Below, piece by piece: positions 24,910 to 35,459 of a stretch of DNA of 64,000 bases; position 1 is the stretch's first letter; every line of letters begins with the position of its first letter. The DNA comes from Jilunia laotingensis (GTDB lineage: Bacteria; Bacteroidota; Bacteroidia; Bacteroidales; Bacteroidaceae). The position numbers and the translations under genes were made by a program. Location: NCBI RefSeq assembly GCF_014385165.1, contig NZ_JACRTF010000001.1:2356001-2420000 (forward strand), given 5' to 3'. Below the pieces are notes generated by a model. It was not told the DNA's origin, made no database searches, and was given only the letters and a program-made list of their open reading frames with translations.

Positions 24910-27594
24910 ATGAAACACTATTACTTGGGATTATTACTGTCTGCTGCGTTTTCTTTGAATGTATCAGGACAGAAAGTGATTGACAAAGCGGGAGAAAAGC
25001 TTTCCATGGAGAAGGCCGACATCCATTATGTAAATGCACCCATGACACGTGCGCAAACGGCTGATGAATTGCTTGGGTGTCCGGAAGGCACTGTGCTGGG
25101 AGGTGAGTTTAGCAGTGAAGCCGACTATGTGGGCTTTCAGAGTTCCGACCAGGGGCGTCCCGGCATGCCTACTAAATTCTATCAGTCGTTCAGTGAATGC
25201 TATTATACGATCAATGGTGTGCGTATTTTGGGAATCCTCAATTATTATGATGGAGAGAGTAACGATTGGTTGACTTGCGACGGTAGAGGAGGAGTGAATG
25301 CCGAAGGCGAAATGACCGAACCCATTCGTATGGAAGTTTCCTTCTACCGGATAAATGCTGATGGAGAACCGGGCGAAGTCGTATTTACGAAAGAAGTGGA
25401 TATCCTGGGGAATTACCTGGGAGTTCAATACAGCGGTGGTAATATTTATGAGTTTGCGGCCGACCTGGGAGAAGACATTAAAATGGAAAGCGGTTTCTTA
25501 TCCGTAAGTGCCGTGGACATGAAAGATGCTCCTTCATGTTGGTTTTCCGTACTCTGTGCGACCTCTGTTCCCGGATACGGTATGGTTTCATTAGGAGATA
25601 ATGGGTTGATGGGCGCTGCATTGCCCATGTGTTACTGTCTGAAAGGCAGCGGAGAATTTAGTGCCCGTAAAGCGTTGAAAATGGTTCGTATCCTGACTCC
25701 GGACAACTATAGCGGTGAGAAATACGAAAAGGTTCAAGTGGAATTAATGAATGTGGGAAGCGATGATATAGAAAATGCTCGCCTTGAACTTTGGGCTGAC
25801 GGGAAATTGCTGGCTACCGAATCTGTCGATGTAGCGATCAAATCATTGGAAAGCTACAAGTATGTTTTTAAACAACGCATTGATTGCTCCGCTCCTGGTG
25901 TACATCATTTTGAAGTTAGAAATGTGACGGCAGGCGATGAGAAATTGTGTGACGATGCATTGGCATTCACTACTTCAAAGATGGAAGAAGGAAGTGTATG
26001 TGAGTCGGAATCGGAAGATTCAAGCTATGAATACATAACTTCTGTGAAGATAGGAGATATCAACTGTCAGTCCGACAACTCTGGATACAGTGACTATACG
26101 GATATGAAAACAACGATCATTCCTGGAGAAGAGCTGGAACTGACTGTGGAAAACGAAGGATCAGGTGTGTACATTGGTGTTTGGGTGGACTGGAATAACA
26201 ATGGTACATTTGATGATGCCGGTGAATTTATTTCCTATATCCCCGATGGCACTATCAAGGTTAGTATACCTGAGGATGTAGACGTTACGGCTGGTGAAAA
26301 GCGAATGAGAATCATTCTTTCTTATGGAGAAACCACTCCTTGTGGCATTTATCAATATGGAGAAACCGAGGATTATACACTGGTAGTATCTCGTCCTGAT
26401 GCCTCTCCGGCTATTGACGTGAACGTGAAAAGTATTGAGGCTGCTCTCAACCATGACAGCAAGAAGGTAGAGCTTGAAATTGCCAATAACGGAACACTGG
26501 ATATGACCGGAAATATATCTGTTAACTATCTGCTGCCATATTCCCCGAACAACCGTTATGTATCCCGTATTGCTGACAATCCGGATGTTAAAGAGAAGAT
26601 GCAGCCTCGTAAAGTGGCATGTAAAGATATACAGTCGGCTCCTGAAGCGGGAGATGAATCTCAATATACTTTAAGGTATGATATGGGACAACAGAGTGGC
26701 ATTGCTTTGACTAACTATCCGTCGGCTACTTATGCTCAGTATTATCCGGGTGATATGCTTTCCAATCTGACAGGAATGCAAATCAGCAGTATAGATGTTT
26801 ATTTGTTGGATGCAGCTCAAAAGAGTAGTGTTGTTGTATATGGTGAAAACTCACAGTCGGCTGCCGGTGAAGAGCTGTTGAACCAATCTTTTGTACCGGT
26901 CGTTAACTCATGGAATCATATCGTGCTGGATAAGCCTGTTACTATTACTGATAAAGATATGTGGATCGGTGTGAAACTGGAAGGATTCGATAGTGATAAA
27001 TATTACATTGGTATTGATGCCGGAAAAGCACTTCGTGGTTTTGGAGATGTAGTCAATGTAGGTGGTGAAACTTGGTGGTCTATGGGCGATTTGGGTATAA
27101 ACAGTAACTTCTGTATACGTGCCAATGTGACCGGTGACCGTACTCCTGCCATCAGTTGGTTGACGATGGACAAAAAAGATTTCAATATTGCTGCGAACCA
27201 GAAACAGACTGTTAATGCCGATTTGGATGCAACTAAGCTGGCTGAGACTTTGTATGAGGCTGTTATCGAGATTAAGAGCAACGATGCTCTGACCAAAGTT
27301 GTTAAGATTCCGGTATACATGACTAATGGAACTGTGACTGGTCTTGACAAGAATGAAATGTTGCAATCGTCTATTCGATTCAATGCAGACCGTTCATTAC
27401 TGATCGTTGAATCAGGAAGTGATATGAAACGGGTCGTTCTGACTGATATTGCAGGAAAGAACAGAAAAGATGTGAACAACATTGGTCAGCAAGTAGAACT
27501 TTCATTGGCTGGACTTAATACGGGTATTTATATTCTGAGTATCGAATATACCGATGGAAATAAGGAAACAATAAAACTTCCCGTAACAAGATAA
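24910..27594 (+). CDS. Secreted GEVED-domain protein with C-terminal type A sorting domain
   Basis: 894 residues. A signal peptide (residues 1-20, ending NVSGQ) leads to a beta-rich N-terminal half. A GEVED domain at about residues 375-497 shows YITSVKIGDINCQSDNSGY, the GVWVDWNNNGTFDDAGEF calcium-like motif and the closing YGETEDYTLVV. Another jelly-roll module and an immunoglobulin-like segment follow, with a C-terminal sorting domain (about residues 820-894, GLNTGIYILSIEY). It is probably surface-exposed or secreted. Protease-associated and adhesin roles exist for GEVED proteins, but no catalytic motif is seen here. Confidence 0.78.
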   Translation: MKHYYLGLLLSAAFSLNVSGQKVIDKAGEKLSMEKADIHYVNAPMTRAQTADELLGCPEGTVLGGEFSSEADYVGFQSSDQGRPGMPTKFYQSFSECYYTINGVRILGILNYYDGESNDWLTCDGRGGVNAEGEMTEPIRMEVSFYRINADGEPGEVVFTKEVDILGNYLGVQYSGGNIYEFAADLGEDIKMESGFLSVSAVDMKDAPSCWFSVLCATSVPGYGMVSLGDNGLMGAALPMCYCLKGSGEFSARKALKMVRILTPDNYSGEKYEKVQVELMNVGSDDIENARLELWADGKLLATESVDVAIKSLESYKYVFKQRIDCSAPGVHHFEVRNVTAGDEKLCDDALAFTTSKMEEGSVCESESEDSSYEYITSVKIGDINCQSDNSGYSDYTDMKTTIIPGEELELTVENEGSGVYIGVWVDWNNNGTFDDAGEFISYIPDGTIKVSIPEDVDVTAGEKRMRIILSYGETTPCGIYQYGETEDYTLVVSRPDASPAIDVNVKSIEAALNHDSKKVELEIANNGTLDMTGNISVNYLLPYSPNNRYVSRIADNPDVKEKMQPRKVACKDIQSAPEAGDESQYTLRYDMGQQSGIALTNYPSATYAQYYPGDMLSNLTGMQISSIDVYLLDAAQKSSVVVYGENSQSAAGEELLNQSFVPVVNSWNHIVLDKPVTITDKDMWIGVKLEGFDSDKYYIGIDAGKALRGFGDVVNVGGETWWSMGDLGINSNFCIRANVTGDRTPAISWLTMDKKDFNIAANQKQTVNADLDATKLAETLYEAVIEIKSNDALTKVVKIPVYMTNGTVTGLDKNEMLQSSIRFNADRSLLIVESGSDMKRVVLTDIAGKNRKDVNNIGQQVELSLAGLNTGIYILSIEYTDGNKETIKLPVTR

Positions 27595-27641
27595 TGTTGC
27601 TATATGAATTTATATGGTAATAGAGAGGTAGAGCTTAAATA

Positions 27642-27665
27642 AAAGGTATTAAGGTAAATACCTTT
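27642..27665 (+). terminator. Stem-loop after the GEVED gene
   Basis: AAAGGTATT (27642-27650) pairs with AATACCTTT (27657-27665). It lies about 50 bp beyond the stop codon. Confidence 0.5.
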
Positions 27666-27691
27666 AGAGCTTTCTCTTTATTGAAGAAAGA

Positions 27692-27733
27692 ACGGTATAA
27701 ATCCACCAATATCCTGGATTTATACCGTTTTTC
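27692..27733. terminator. Bidirectional terminator between convergent surface-protein genes
   Basis: ACGGTATAAATCC (27692-27704) pairs with GGATTTATACCGT (27716-27728), followed by TTTTTCG on the + strand. The convergent gene on the minus strand ends at 27736. Confidence 0.75.
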
Positions 27734-27735
27734 GT

Positions 27736-30700
27736 TTATTTCCATACCTTGACTGTTTCTTCGGTTCCGTCTTTTGTTCGTATCTGCAGGATGTTCATGC
27801 CTTTGAACAAAGGAACATTGCATTCTGCTACCTCTGGTAGCGTTTCTTCGTAGGTCAGGGTTCCATTGGTCGTATATCCTTTTACGGATATTATATTCGG
27901 TTCCAGGGATTTTATAATAGCCTTTTCTCCGCTTTCCGTTGTATATACATATAAGGTGGATTCTTTTTCCGTAGGGTTTAAACCGGCTTCTCGGATCATG
28001 AAGCGTCCGGTGTTGGTCGATACATTTTGCAGTTTTATCTCTTTAGCGGCTTCCAAAGGATAGACTATACCGGTCTCTTTGTCATAAAGTTCCAAGCTTC
28101 TGTTTTGTAGTTCCCCGGATATGTCAAAGGAAAGGGTGATGTCTGAAGGGCCGTTCGTATAGATTCCAAGGGGAACGGATGTCAATTGTCCGGTCTGTTG
28201 GATATCTAGTCCTTGTCCGTTTCGGATTGAATAAATTGCAATAGTAGGATGTACTTCGTTGTCGAAAAGTACTTCGCTATCTTCACCCGGTACAATCTCC
28301 GGTGAAGCGGATGCTGATTCGCGAATCAGAGTTGCACTTTCAATGCCCGAAGGTAAAGTTGCTCTGACATACATTGTGGATTTATCTGCGTTACCGAGAC
28401 TCTTTGACAGATCATCAGGACTCTTTAGCAGATTGCTTGCTGCTGAAACAAGCATATCTTCTTCGAAGGTAACGGTGATCGATGTTCCTGCGTTTTGCAC
28501 TTCAGCGAAAAAGGACTGCATGGGAGCGATACTTGTTAATCCGTTTTGATTGGATAACAGTTCTCCATCGGTGCGGATGGTAGTATTGGTGGTGTTCCCG
28601 TCATACACTTTGATGGAGAGCAGGTGATTGGCTGCCATAAACTTCGCTACGTCCAGATGTGCCATGAACGGGTTGCCAATCAGGAAATACTTAGAAGCTG
28701 TCTGGTTGGTAATAACCACGTTTAATGGTAAAGTCGGATTACCCGAAGCGTCTTCATAGATGAATCGCCCGGTCTTGCTCCGGCTGATACTTTCTGTGAC
28801 AGTAGTGGCATTTCCAAGGTCATCAAAGTAACTGTATGCCGTATGTTCTTTCGGGAAACGGAATTTGAACGTTTGGTCGTTTGCCAGTTTTCCGTTATCT
28901 ACCCATAAAGAGAATCCGCTTCCCAAAGCATATTCCTGTTTCAATGAATTGAAATGATTCGACCAGTTGGTTTCATTAATCTGGATAGCTGTTGTGCTAT
29001 TGTCCATCAATCGGCCGGGAGCAGTACTCGACCATAGACGTTGAAAGATACGCGGATTGTAACGGTTCTCGGGTGAACTGGTATTGTCGAGCGTGGTGAA
29101 ATAGGTATTTGACTGTACACCGTTCATCGTTGCCGGGATGAACATATCGCCCGTAAACATATTCTTCAGAGGTGCAGTAAGCATATAATAGCGATTGGCT
29201 GAGAGCAGCATTTCCACCCAGGCTTTCGTATAGGTCAGGCGGTAAGTCCCCACTACTTCCGTATTCGGTTCGAAGTGGATGAATTTACAACAGTAAACGT
29301 CCGCGGCATCGCTTGGTTGGCTTAAGATCGGATAAGCGGATGCTTCCGACGGAATAATGACATCCGTACAACAATAGGGGGCACCATTGCTCCAGTTGTT
29401 CCATTCGTTCCAGTCGGTGTTGATCGGTTGGAGTTTCCATGTAGTTTGTAACGGATGCACCTGATAAGGAATACTGCCTACCAGTTTGTCGCTGTTGTCA
29501 TAAACGATGGCATCAAAACGTCCTATATTAGGTAATTTTTGGAATGTAATAGTGAATACTCCGTTTACATCAGTGTTAGCAGATAACTTCATGTTTTGTT
29601 CCGGAAGATCGATTTTATAAACGGTTCCCGGAAAGCCTTTACCTCCGAATGTGATATCTCCGTTTTGGCAAATAGGAGATACGGTGATGTCTGTCAGATT
29701 CGTTTCACAGGAATTACTGTCCAGGCAATCGGGGATACCGTCATTGTCACGGTCATCCCGCACGAAAAGTCCATATATGGTCTGTGTGTCAAGTACGCTG
29801 GCTACTCCTGCCATCGTAATGCGAACCTCGTCATACCGGGATTTGGGATACATCATCAGGTATTTCTTGTCGCCATATCCGATGACATCAAGTCCCAGGA
29901 CATTCCAGTTGGTAAATTTGTCACCTGTTTCCACTCCGTCATAATAAGTTTGAACGGTCATCCATGTGCCCGCTGTGATTCCGGCAAGATAGGTCTTGTT
30001 ATCCAGGATAATTCCCAACTGATGCCGGTAATCCAGTGTTTTTCCGGTTCTGACTGCCAATACCGTTCCCGCACCGACTTGTACGCCTGTGATGACAACC
30101 GCTGTAGCAGGATCGTTGTCTATCAGGTTGCCGAGTCCGGCAATTGTTCCAGCTGCCGAAACTACGCTGACGGTACCGGTGGCACTGTAATTGATGGTAC
30201 TTCCTGTTTGCTCAGTCGACAATAGAGTCGAACTGCATCCCAGCGGATCACTGCAATTGTCCGAAGCTTCTTCTATAAAGCCATAGTACATTCGTATATC
30301 CGCAATATCCAGTGTCAATACTCCCGATTTCCACAGGGTTATCTCGTCGAAATCATCTTCAGGAGTCTCTACGCTGAACCTCATTTTCTGCGATTGGTCA
30401 TTACCTATTAATCCTACGGAAACAGCATTCGTTTCATCCACCACCGTTTGGAAAACCTTTGCCCCGTTCTTATATCCTCTTATCTGATAGAATTGCAGAA
30501 CATCGGCACCGAGTCCGGTCGTCTTCATTTCAATGATGAAACCTACTCGCTTCTGAGTCAGTTCCGGATTAAAGGTAGTTCCGTCAGTCTTTTTGATGCC
30601 TACGATCTGTAGATTTTCTGCAATGGACAGTCCACCGGTATATTCGGCATAGTTTTCGGTGTTATCGTCTATGATGTTTCCTGCATCTTTTATATTGCTG

Positions 30701-32154
30701 AGAGAGATGAGGCTGCCACTACTTTCGTGCATAACATCGGAGAGTGCCACTTGCATAGTGCCGGTGGTCATAGGGGTACCGCAGCTGGATTCTACTCCGG
30801 TTTGCCCTTTATTGATCTGCACGGTGTCCGTGCAACCGCATCCATCGGTACAGGTTGCCCTGAAAACATAGATTCCTTCTTTATCCATATTTTTGACCGT
30901 ACCACCATCACTGACCGTCACTGTTGAACCTGCCGGCTTGCTTTCGACTGTCCAAAGGACGGGGATACTTGGATTGGATACTAATTGATAGCTCGTTTGG
31001 TCATCGCAGACGTTTGTGTTCATGCTGAGATTCAGTTCACAGAGATGCTGCGTGAGAGGTTTTTCGCGGACGAATGCATATTTCACCAACCGGGCACCTA
31101 AATTGACTGCAATGGTGGTGTTAAAGCTCAGTTCCGCCCTTGAAAAAGGAACCTTGGAGACGATGGAAGTCGTACTGTTGCCCCCCTTGCCTACACCAAG
31201 GTTCAAAACTTTGGCGGCAATCGTTTCGGACTGCACTTCATTGTTGTTTGTGTCATATAGTTTGATGACGATCCATGAGCCGACATCCAGGTTGAGGGCA
31301 CCGGCATCAACGTATTTGAATCCAACTTCCGTGCCTGCATCAAACACATGATTGGAAGTGAGTTTCACGCCACCCTGATATCCTATGGCAAGGATGGGTG
31401 TTAATGAAGCGTAGTTTTCCAGATCGTCGTCGATCAGTTTATTTCTTTCGGCTGGTACAAGTGGGAACGGAATACCGAGTAATACAGGGTTCCATCCTTC
31501 TGCACTAACGGTGGCACCGATGGCTGCCATTCCGGATGTGGTAAGATTGTGCTGAAGCGGGTCTCCGACAAAAGCGTATTTCACTTTCAACGTGTTTATT
31601 ACGTCAAGTCCTACGCCTCCGGCATATACCAGACCGATTTCATCGAAGTCATATTCGGGTTTTACAGTAAGGTTGACTACTGCTTCCTCCGAACCTGGAA
31701 TCTGTATCAGGTTAAGATCGAGTACGCCTGCACTTTGGCCTTCTTCCACCGGATAGGTTTTCAGTAGAACACCGTTATTATAGACCATGATGGCCATTGC
31801 CTTGACTACATCCAGAGACAGAATGCTGGAAGAGCCCCCGGCTACTATACAGAATCCGGTGGTAGTGCCTGATTTATAAAGATGGAAACGGTCGCGTACA
31901 CTGATAATAGGATTGGCCCCTACAGCCACGCTGGCGACTTTGACGAAGGTTGCGGAGTTATTGAGGTCTTCATCCAATATGTTTTCAAAATCGGTTGTGC
32001 CGGAACCGACTCCTACGGCATTGATGATTTTGTCAATCACACAGTCCGGTTCAACGAGTGCTTTGCGCTGCGGCACGTTTTCGGCTTGCCGTTGGGCAAA
32101 TAGGGCGATCGGGAACAGGGCTATTATAATAAAGAGAGTAGTATTTCTTTTCAT
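27736..32154 (-). CDS. Giant secreted surface protein with four tandem beta-modules
   Basis: 1,472 residues with a signal peptide (ending IALFAQ). The first about 850 residues hold four related modules of about 170 residues. Each has an Asp-rich motif (NILDEDLNN, KLIDDDLENYA, NIIDDNTENYA, NLIDNDPATA) and three also have a distal (Y/F)DE(I/V) motif. A Cys-rich Ig-like domain lies between the second and third. A thrombospondin type 3-like calcium motif (DRDNDGIPDCLD) separates them from a C-terminal region seen in other Bacteroidales surface proteins. The ATG two bases after the upstream stop is the start; an upstream in-frame TTG is rejected. Adhesion is a guess. Confidence 0.7.
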   Translation of the reverse strand: MKRNTTLFIIIALFPIALFAQRQAENVPQRKALVEPDCVIDKIINAVGVGSGTTDFENILDEDLNNSATFVKVASVAVGANPIISVRDRFHLYKSGTTTGFCIVAGGSSSILSLDVVKAMAIMVYNNGVLLKTYPVEEGQSAGVLDLNLIQIPGSEEAVVNLTVKPEYDFDEIGLVYAGGVGLDVINTLKVKYAFVGDPLQHNLTTSGMAAIGATVSAEGWNPVLLGIPFPLVPAERNKLIDDDLENYASLTPILAIGYQGGVKLTSNHVFDAGTEVGFKYVDAGALNLDVGSWIVIKLYDTNNNEVQSETIAAKVLNLGVGKGGNSTTSIVSKVPFSRAELSFNTTIAVNLGARLVKYAFVREKPLTQHLCELNLSMNTNVCDDQTSYQLVSNPSIPVLWTVESKPAGSTVTVSDGGTVKNMDKEGIYVFRATCTDGCGCTDTVQINKGQTGVESSCGTPMTTGTMQVALSDVMHESSGSLISLSNIKDAGNIIDDNTENYAEYTGGLSIAENLQIVGIKKTDGTTFNPELTQKRVGFIIEMKTTGLGADVLQFYQIRGYKNGAKVFQTVVDETNAVSVGLIGNDQSQKMRFSVETPEDDFDEITLWKSGVLTLDIADIRMYYGFIEEASDNCSDPLGCSSTLLSTEQTGSTINYSATGTVSVVSAAGTIAGLGNLIDNDPATAVVITGVQVGAGTVLAVRTGKTLDYRHQLGIILDNKTYLAGITAGTWMTVQTYYDGVETGDKFTNWNVLGLDVIGYGDKKYLMMYPKSRYDEVRITMAGVASVLDTQTIYGLFVRDDRDNDGIPDCLDSNSCETNLTDITVSPICQNGDITFGGKGFPGTVYKIDLPEQNMKLSANTDVNGVFTITFQKLPNIGRFDAIVYDNSDKLVGSIPYQVHPLQTTWKLQPINTDWNEWNNWSNGAPYCCTDVIIPSEASAYPILSQPSDAADVYCCKFIHFEPNTEVVGTYRLTYTKAWVEMLLSANRYYMLTAPLKNMFTGDMFIPATMNGVQSNTYFTTLDNTSSPENRYNPRIFQRLWSSTAPGRLMDNSTTAIQINETNWSNHFNSLKQEYALGSGFSLWVDNGKLANDQTFKFRFPKEHTAYSYFDDLGNATTVTESISRSKTGRFIYEDASGNPTLPLNVVITNQTASKYFLIGNPFMAHLDVAKFMAANHLLSIKVYDGNTTNTTIRTDGELLSNQNGLTSIAPMQSFFAEVQNAGTSITVTFEEDMLVSAASNLLKSPDDLSKSLGNADKSTMYVRATLPSGIESATLIRESASASPEIVPGEDSEVLFDNEVHPTIAIYSIRNGQGLDIQQTGQLTSVPLGIYTNGPSDITLSFDISGELQNRSLELYDKETGIVYPLEAAKEIKLQNVSTNTGRFMIREAGLNPTEKESTLYVYTTESGEKAIIKSLEPNIISVKGYTTNGTLTYEETLPEVAECNVPLFKGMNILQIRTKDGTEETVKVWK

Positions 32155-32156
32155 GA

Positions 32157-33266
32157 TCAATTTAGTTTATGGCTACTGTTGGAGAGTGCCGTATACGTAC
32201 CTGTTATGTTGTACTGTGAATTCCGGCGGAAATAGAATGTATTGTTCTGTGCAGTAGGAGAGATGATTCCTGTCGCACCTTCTGCTGAAGAAACATTGGT
32301 GATATAGATTTGGTAATCGTCTTTCTGCCAGGAACTGATTGCCGTCAGTCTTGATTTCATGCGGATGAGAAGACGAGTAGTGGTAGGTAGGACATAGGCA
32401 GATAGGGTCACGGTCTGGTTGGTTACGGTCTGCTTGTCCAACAATGTCCATTTGTTATTTTTATATGCATTGTCCTGATTGGCGGCTACAAGAGTATAAG
32501 GAGTTTTGAAGTTCTCATAATCCTTTAAGGAAGTTTGCGTATAGGTCGTTTCGGACATGAGTGCAAACCAATCGAAGCTCCATGTGCCTTGTTGGATGCC
32601 TGTAATTTTGATGGTGACGAGTGCCATTCCTCTGTAAAGAATCCCTGTCAGTTGGTCGGAACCCTCAAAAGAGATTACCGGGTTTGCATCTCCTGTGTGG
32701 CAATAGCCGTAGAAGAGTTCGGGAGTGTAGAGCCATTTCCCATTCCAATACTTTTCAGTATTTTGTTTTATTTCATTATAGTCGGTGATGGTCTGTTCAC
32801 GAAGAGTTGCCTGGAAATTATCAAATGTGGTTCCGGGTGCAGCGTTCAGGCTGAACATATTACCTTCACCCCTGCCGGAATAATATCCGATGGCAATGAC
32901 ACGATATTCATTGCCCATGATCTTAGTCAGTTTGCTCCGTGCTGTTCGGACTCCGTTTTCGGGTGCGCAACTGACGGTCTTGTCATTATTGGCATCGTAA
33001 ACAAACGGGGCGGCCGATCCTGCTTTACGGATAAAAGTTACTATACGTACTTTGTCTACTTGAGACGTTCCGTCCAAGAGCGTATCTTCTCCCGGGGGTA
33101 AAGCTCTGCTACTGGGCAGCTCACTACCTACAGTGAGGGTGATGTCAACAGAGTTGCTATCTCCTGCCGGTGCAACGGGTTCAAGGGACTCGTCCTGACT
33201 GCATCCGCTAAAGTTTGTTGCCAGGATGATGGCTGCCATAAAGCGAAAAAGAGGTATCTTATTCAT
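32157..33266 (-). CDS. Fimbrillin-like lipoprotein
   Basis: 369 residues from the ATG at 33266 (MNKIPLFRFMAAII). A lipobox ends in FSGC, followed by fimbrillin-like beta-sandwich sequence with a typical Arg-containing maturation-like region (SELPSSRALPPGED). It resembles the FimB/Mfa2 or fimbrillin groups, but assignment to one is uncertain. The stop lies two bases before the ATG of the 1,472-residue surface protein, so the two are tightly co-translated. It may anchor that protein or form a filament with it. Confidence 0.65.
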   Translation of the reverse strand: MNKIPLFRFMAAIILATNFSGCSQDESLEPVAPAGDSNSVDITLTVGSELPSSRALPPGEDTLLDGTSQVDKVRIVTFIRKAGSAAPFVYDANNDKTVSCAPENGVRTARSKLTKIMGNEYRVIAIGYYSGRGEGNMFSLNAAPGTTFDNFQATLREQTITDYNEIKQNTEKYWNGKWLYTPELFYGYCHTGDANPVISFEGSDQLTGILYRGMALVTIKITGIQQGTWSFDWFALMSETTYTQTSLKDYENFKTPYTLVAANQDNAYKNNKWTLLDKQTVTNQTVTLSAYVLPTTTRLLIRMKSRLTAISSWQKDDYQIYITNVSSAEGATGIISPTAQNNTFYFRRNSQYNITGTYTALSNSSHKLN

Positions 33267-33545
33267 TATAAATGATAGTTTAGGTAAAATCACTCACTTA
33301 ACAACATCACAGGTGATTAAATTCCCTTTGAAATGTTGCTAAACATTCTTTCTTAACTATTATTTACTTATGGGGGAGGAAGGAGAATTCAACATGAATT
33401 ATTTTCCCTGCTATGGGAAATCCGGATTAATCCCGAAATCGGTACTTACTTGTCTTCTTTTGCCCAAAACGATCCAGTCTTCAGAATGCAATAGACTGAA
33501 GAAGTTACCTTAGGTTTTCCACTTTTTCCATTCTCGATTTTCCTT

Positions 33546-35459
33546 TCACCCTTCACGATCCTCAATTTTCCCCTCTTCTCTTATATATTGCATCAGTTTC
33601 CGGTAGAAAGCGTGTTGCCCGAGCGTGGCAGCTTCTCCCAGTATCACTAGTTTCATACGTGCCCTGGTGATTGCGACATTCATTCGCCGCAAATCATTGA
33701 GAAATCCTATTTGCCCATTTTCGTTGGCCCTTACCAGACTGATAAAGACCACATCTCTTTCCTGTCCTTGAAATCCGTCTACTGTGTTTACACTGATCAG
33801 TGAACGGAAGGGACGGAAGAAATTGCTGCTTTTTATTTTGCTCCTCAAATACTGTACTTGAGCTTTATAGGGTGAGATGAGCCCGAAGTCGATTTGTTCG
33901 TCCAGCACTCGTCCTTCACCGATCCGGTGAATGTACTTTTCCAATTCCTGCAACAACAGGTTGGCTTCCTGCTTATTGATGCGTCCGAAGCTTTCACCGG
34001 TAAGTTCTTCATGGAATTCCATTTCGGACGTATCGATCCATACCATAGGGGTGTCAAAGTCGAGAATCCCCCGTTGGCGTACTTCCGGTGCCGATTCCAA
34101 CTGGTTGTTATAGAACCATTCGGACGAAAAGCGCATGATGGACTCATTCATCCTGTACTGAGTTTTTAATAAGGAGACGGAAGTCGGTTTGACGGCCACT
34201 ATTTTCTCCATCAGGGTGTGGTCCAGCCCGCCCCGGGCAGCTTCGATACATTTGATGGTGGGAGGTAGCTGGCAATGATCTCCGGCAAGAATCACCCGAT
34301 CCGCCTTTCGGATAGCGATCCAACAGGCCGCTTCGAGTGCTTGTGCGGCTTCATCGATGAACAGTGTACTGAAACGTCGGCCGGTCAGTATCCGGTGATT
34401 GCTGCTGACCAATGTGGAGGCTATGACCCGTGCAGACGAGAACAGGTCTTCATTGATGAGTATTTCCAATTCCGTAGCACGGTCACGAAGGCGACTGATA
34501 CGGTTGCGGGCTGATTCTCGCTCGTTATAGCTGCCGCGATGTATTTTGCCGTTCATTTCACGGATCGACTTCCGGATACCCCAAAGTTCAGGATAAGCAG
34601 GATGATTTTCGAAGCGTCGTTCGTAGGTGAATGAAAGCATTTTGTCATTGACCCGCGAAGGGTTGCCGATGCGCAGCACGGGAACACCCCTGTCCACCAG
34701 TTTCTCAGAGATCCAGTCTACCGCTGTGTTGCTTTGTGCGCAGACGAGTACCTGATTCTCGCGGTGCAATGTCTCATAGATGGCTTCTACGAGTGTGGTT
34801 GTTTTTCCAGTTCCCGGAGGGCCATGAACGATAGAAACGTCTTTGGCGCAGAGTACCTTGTTGACTGCTTCTTCCTGGGTACTGTTCAGCCAGGGAAAAC
34901 GGATCGGAAAGAGTTCCCGCTTTCGGGGAAGAAGTGTTCCTATCAGTGTGTCACGTAGTTCCGCCAATCGGTTTCCTTTGGCTCGCAACACGTCTTCAAG
35001 GGCATCGAACATGGTGCGGTAGGATGTTTCGTCAAAATAGAGCTGTACCCCCACTTGTCCTTCCGATTGAATCTCAAGCAATGCACCTTGACCGGGCAGT
35101 GCAACCACCATCCGTTCCTCATCGGCATAACTGACGGTAGCGGTGAAGTTCATATAAGAAATCTTATCATCATATCCTTGGCGGAAGAAGCAGACCGGTT
35201 TGCCGAACTCGAAAGCATGTTCGATGTCTTTGTCCCCGGTACGGATAATCTCTACGACAAACTGATTGAGTGAATTATAGTAACTCCGCCCTATCTGTAC
35301 CGGATACCAGGAAAGTCCCCGTTTCACTTTCCGTGCAATGCCCATCGTCTCGGTTTGTCTTTTGAACTCCTCTTTTTCATACTCATATTCCATCCGGAGG
35401 AGAAGTTGCTGGCGTTGTAGGTCGGCAGTAGGAGAGGCGATGGGTTTCTTATTATCCAT
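33546..35459 (-). CDS. SF1 (Upf1/IGHMBP2-like) DNA/RNA helicase
   Basis: A 637-residue superfamily 1B helicase. Motif I is VHGPPGTGKTTTLVEAI (about residue 215). Later come QSNTAVDWI (Ia), TLFIDEAAQALEA (II, DEAA), LAGDHCQLPPT (III), the LLKTQYRMN region (IV), NTVDGFQGQERDVVFISLVR (V) and NVAITRARMKLVILG (VI). These belong to the Upf1/SMUBP-2/Dna2 group of 5'-3' helicases. An N-terminal beta-barrel precedes motif I, as in IGHMBP2. The cellular role in Bacteroides is not established; nucleic-acid repair or RNA metabolism are candidates. Confidence 0.88.
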   Translation of the reverse strand: MDNKKPIASPTADLQRQQLLLRMEYEYEKEEFKRQTETMGIARKVKRGLSWYPVQIGRSYYNSLNQFVVEIIRTGDKDIEHAFEFGKPVCFFRQGYDDKISYMNFTATVSYADEERMVVALPGQGALLEIQSEGQVGVQLYFDETSYRTMFDALEDVLRAKGNRLAELRDTLIGTLLPRKRELFPIRFPWLNSTQEEAVNKVLCAKDVSIVHGPPGTGKTTTLVEAIYETLHRENQVLVCAQSNTAVDWISEKLVDRGVPVLRIGNPSRVNDKMLSFTYERRFENHPAYPELWGIRKSIREMNGKIHRGSYNERESARNRISRLRDRATELEILINEDLFSSARVIASTLVSSNHRILTGRRFSTLFIDEAAQALEAACWIAIRKADRVILAGDHCQLPPTIKCIEAARGGLDHTLMEKIVAVKPTSVSLLKTQYRMNESIMRFSSEWFYNNQLESAPEVRQRGILDFDTPMVWIDTSEMEFHEELTGESFGRINKQEANLLLQELEKYIHRIGEGRVLDEQIDFGLISPYKAQVQYLRSKIKSSNFFRPFRSLISVNTVDGFQGQERDVVFISLVRANENGQIGFLNDLRRMNVAITRARMKLVILGEAATLGQHAFYRKLMQYIREEGKIEDREG

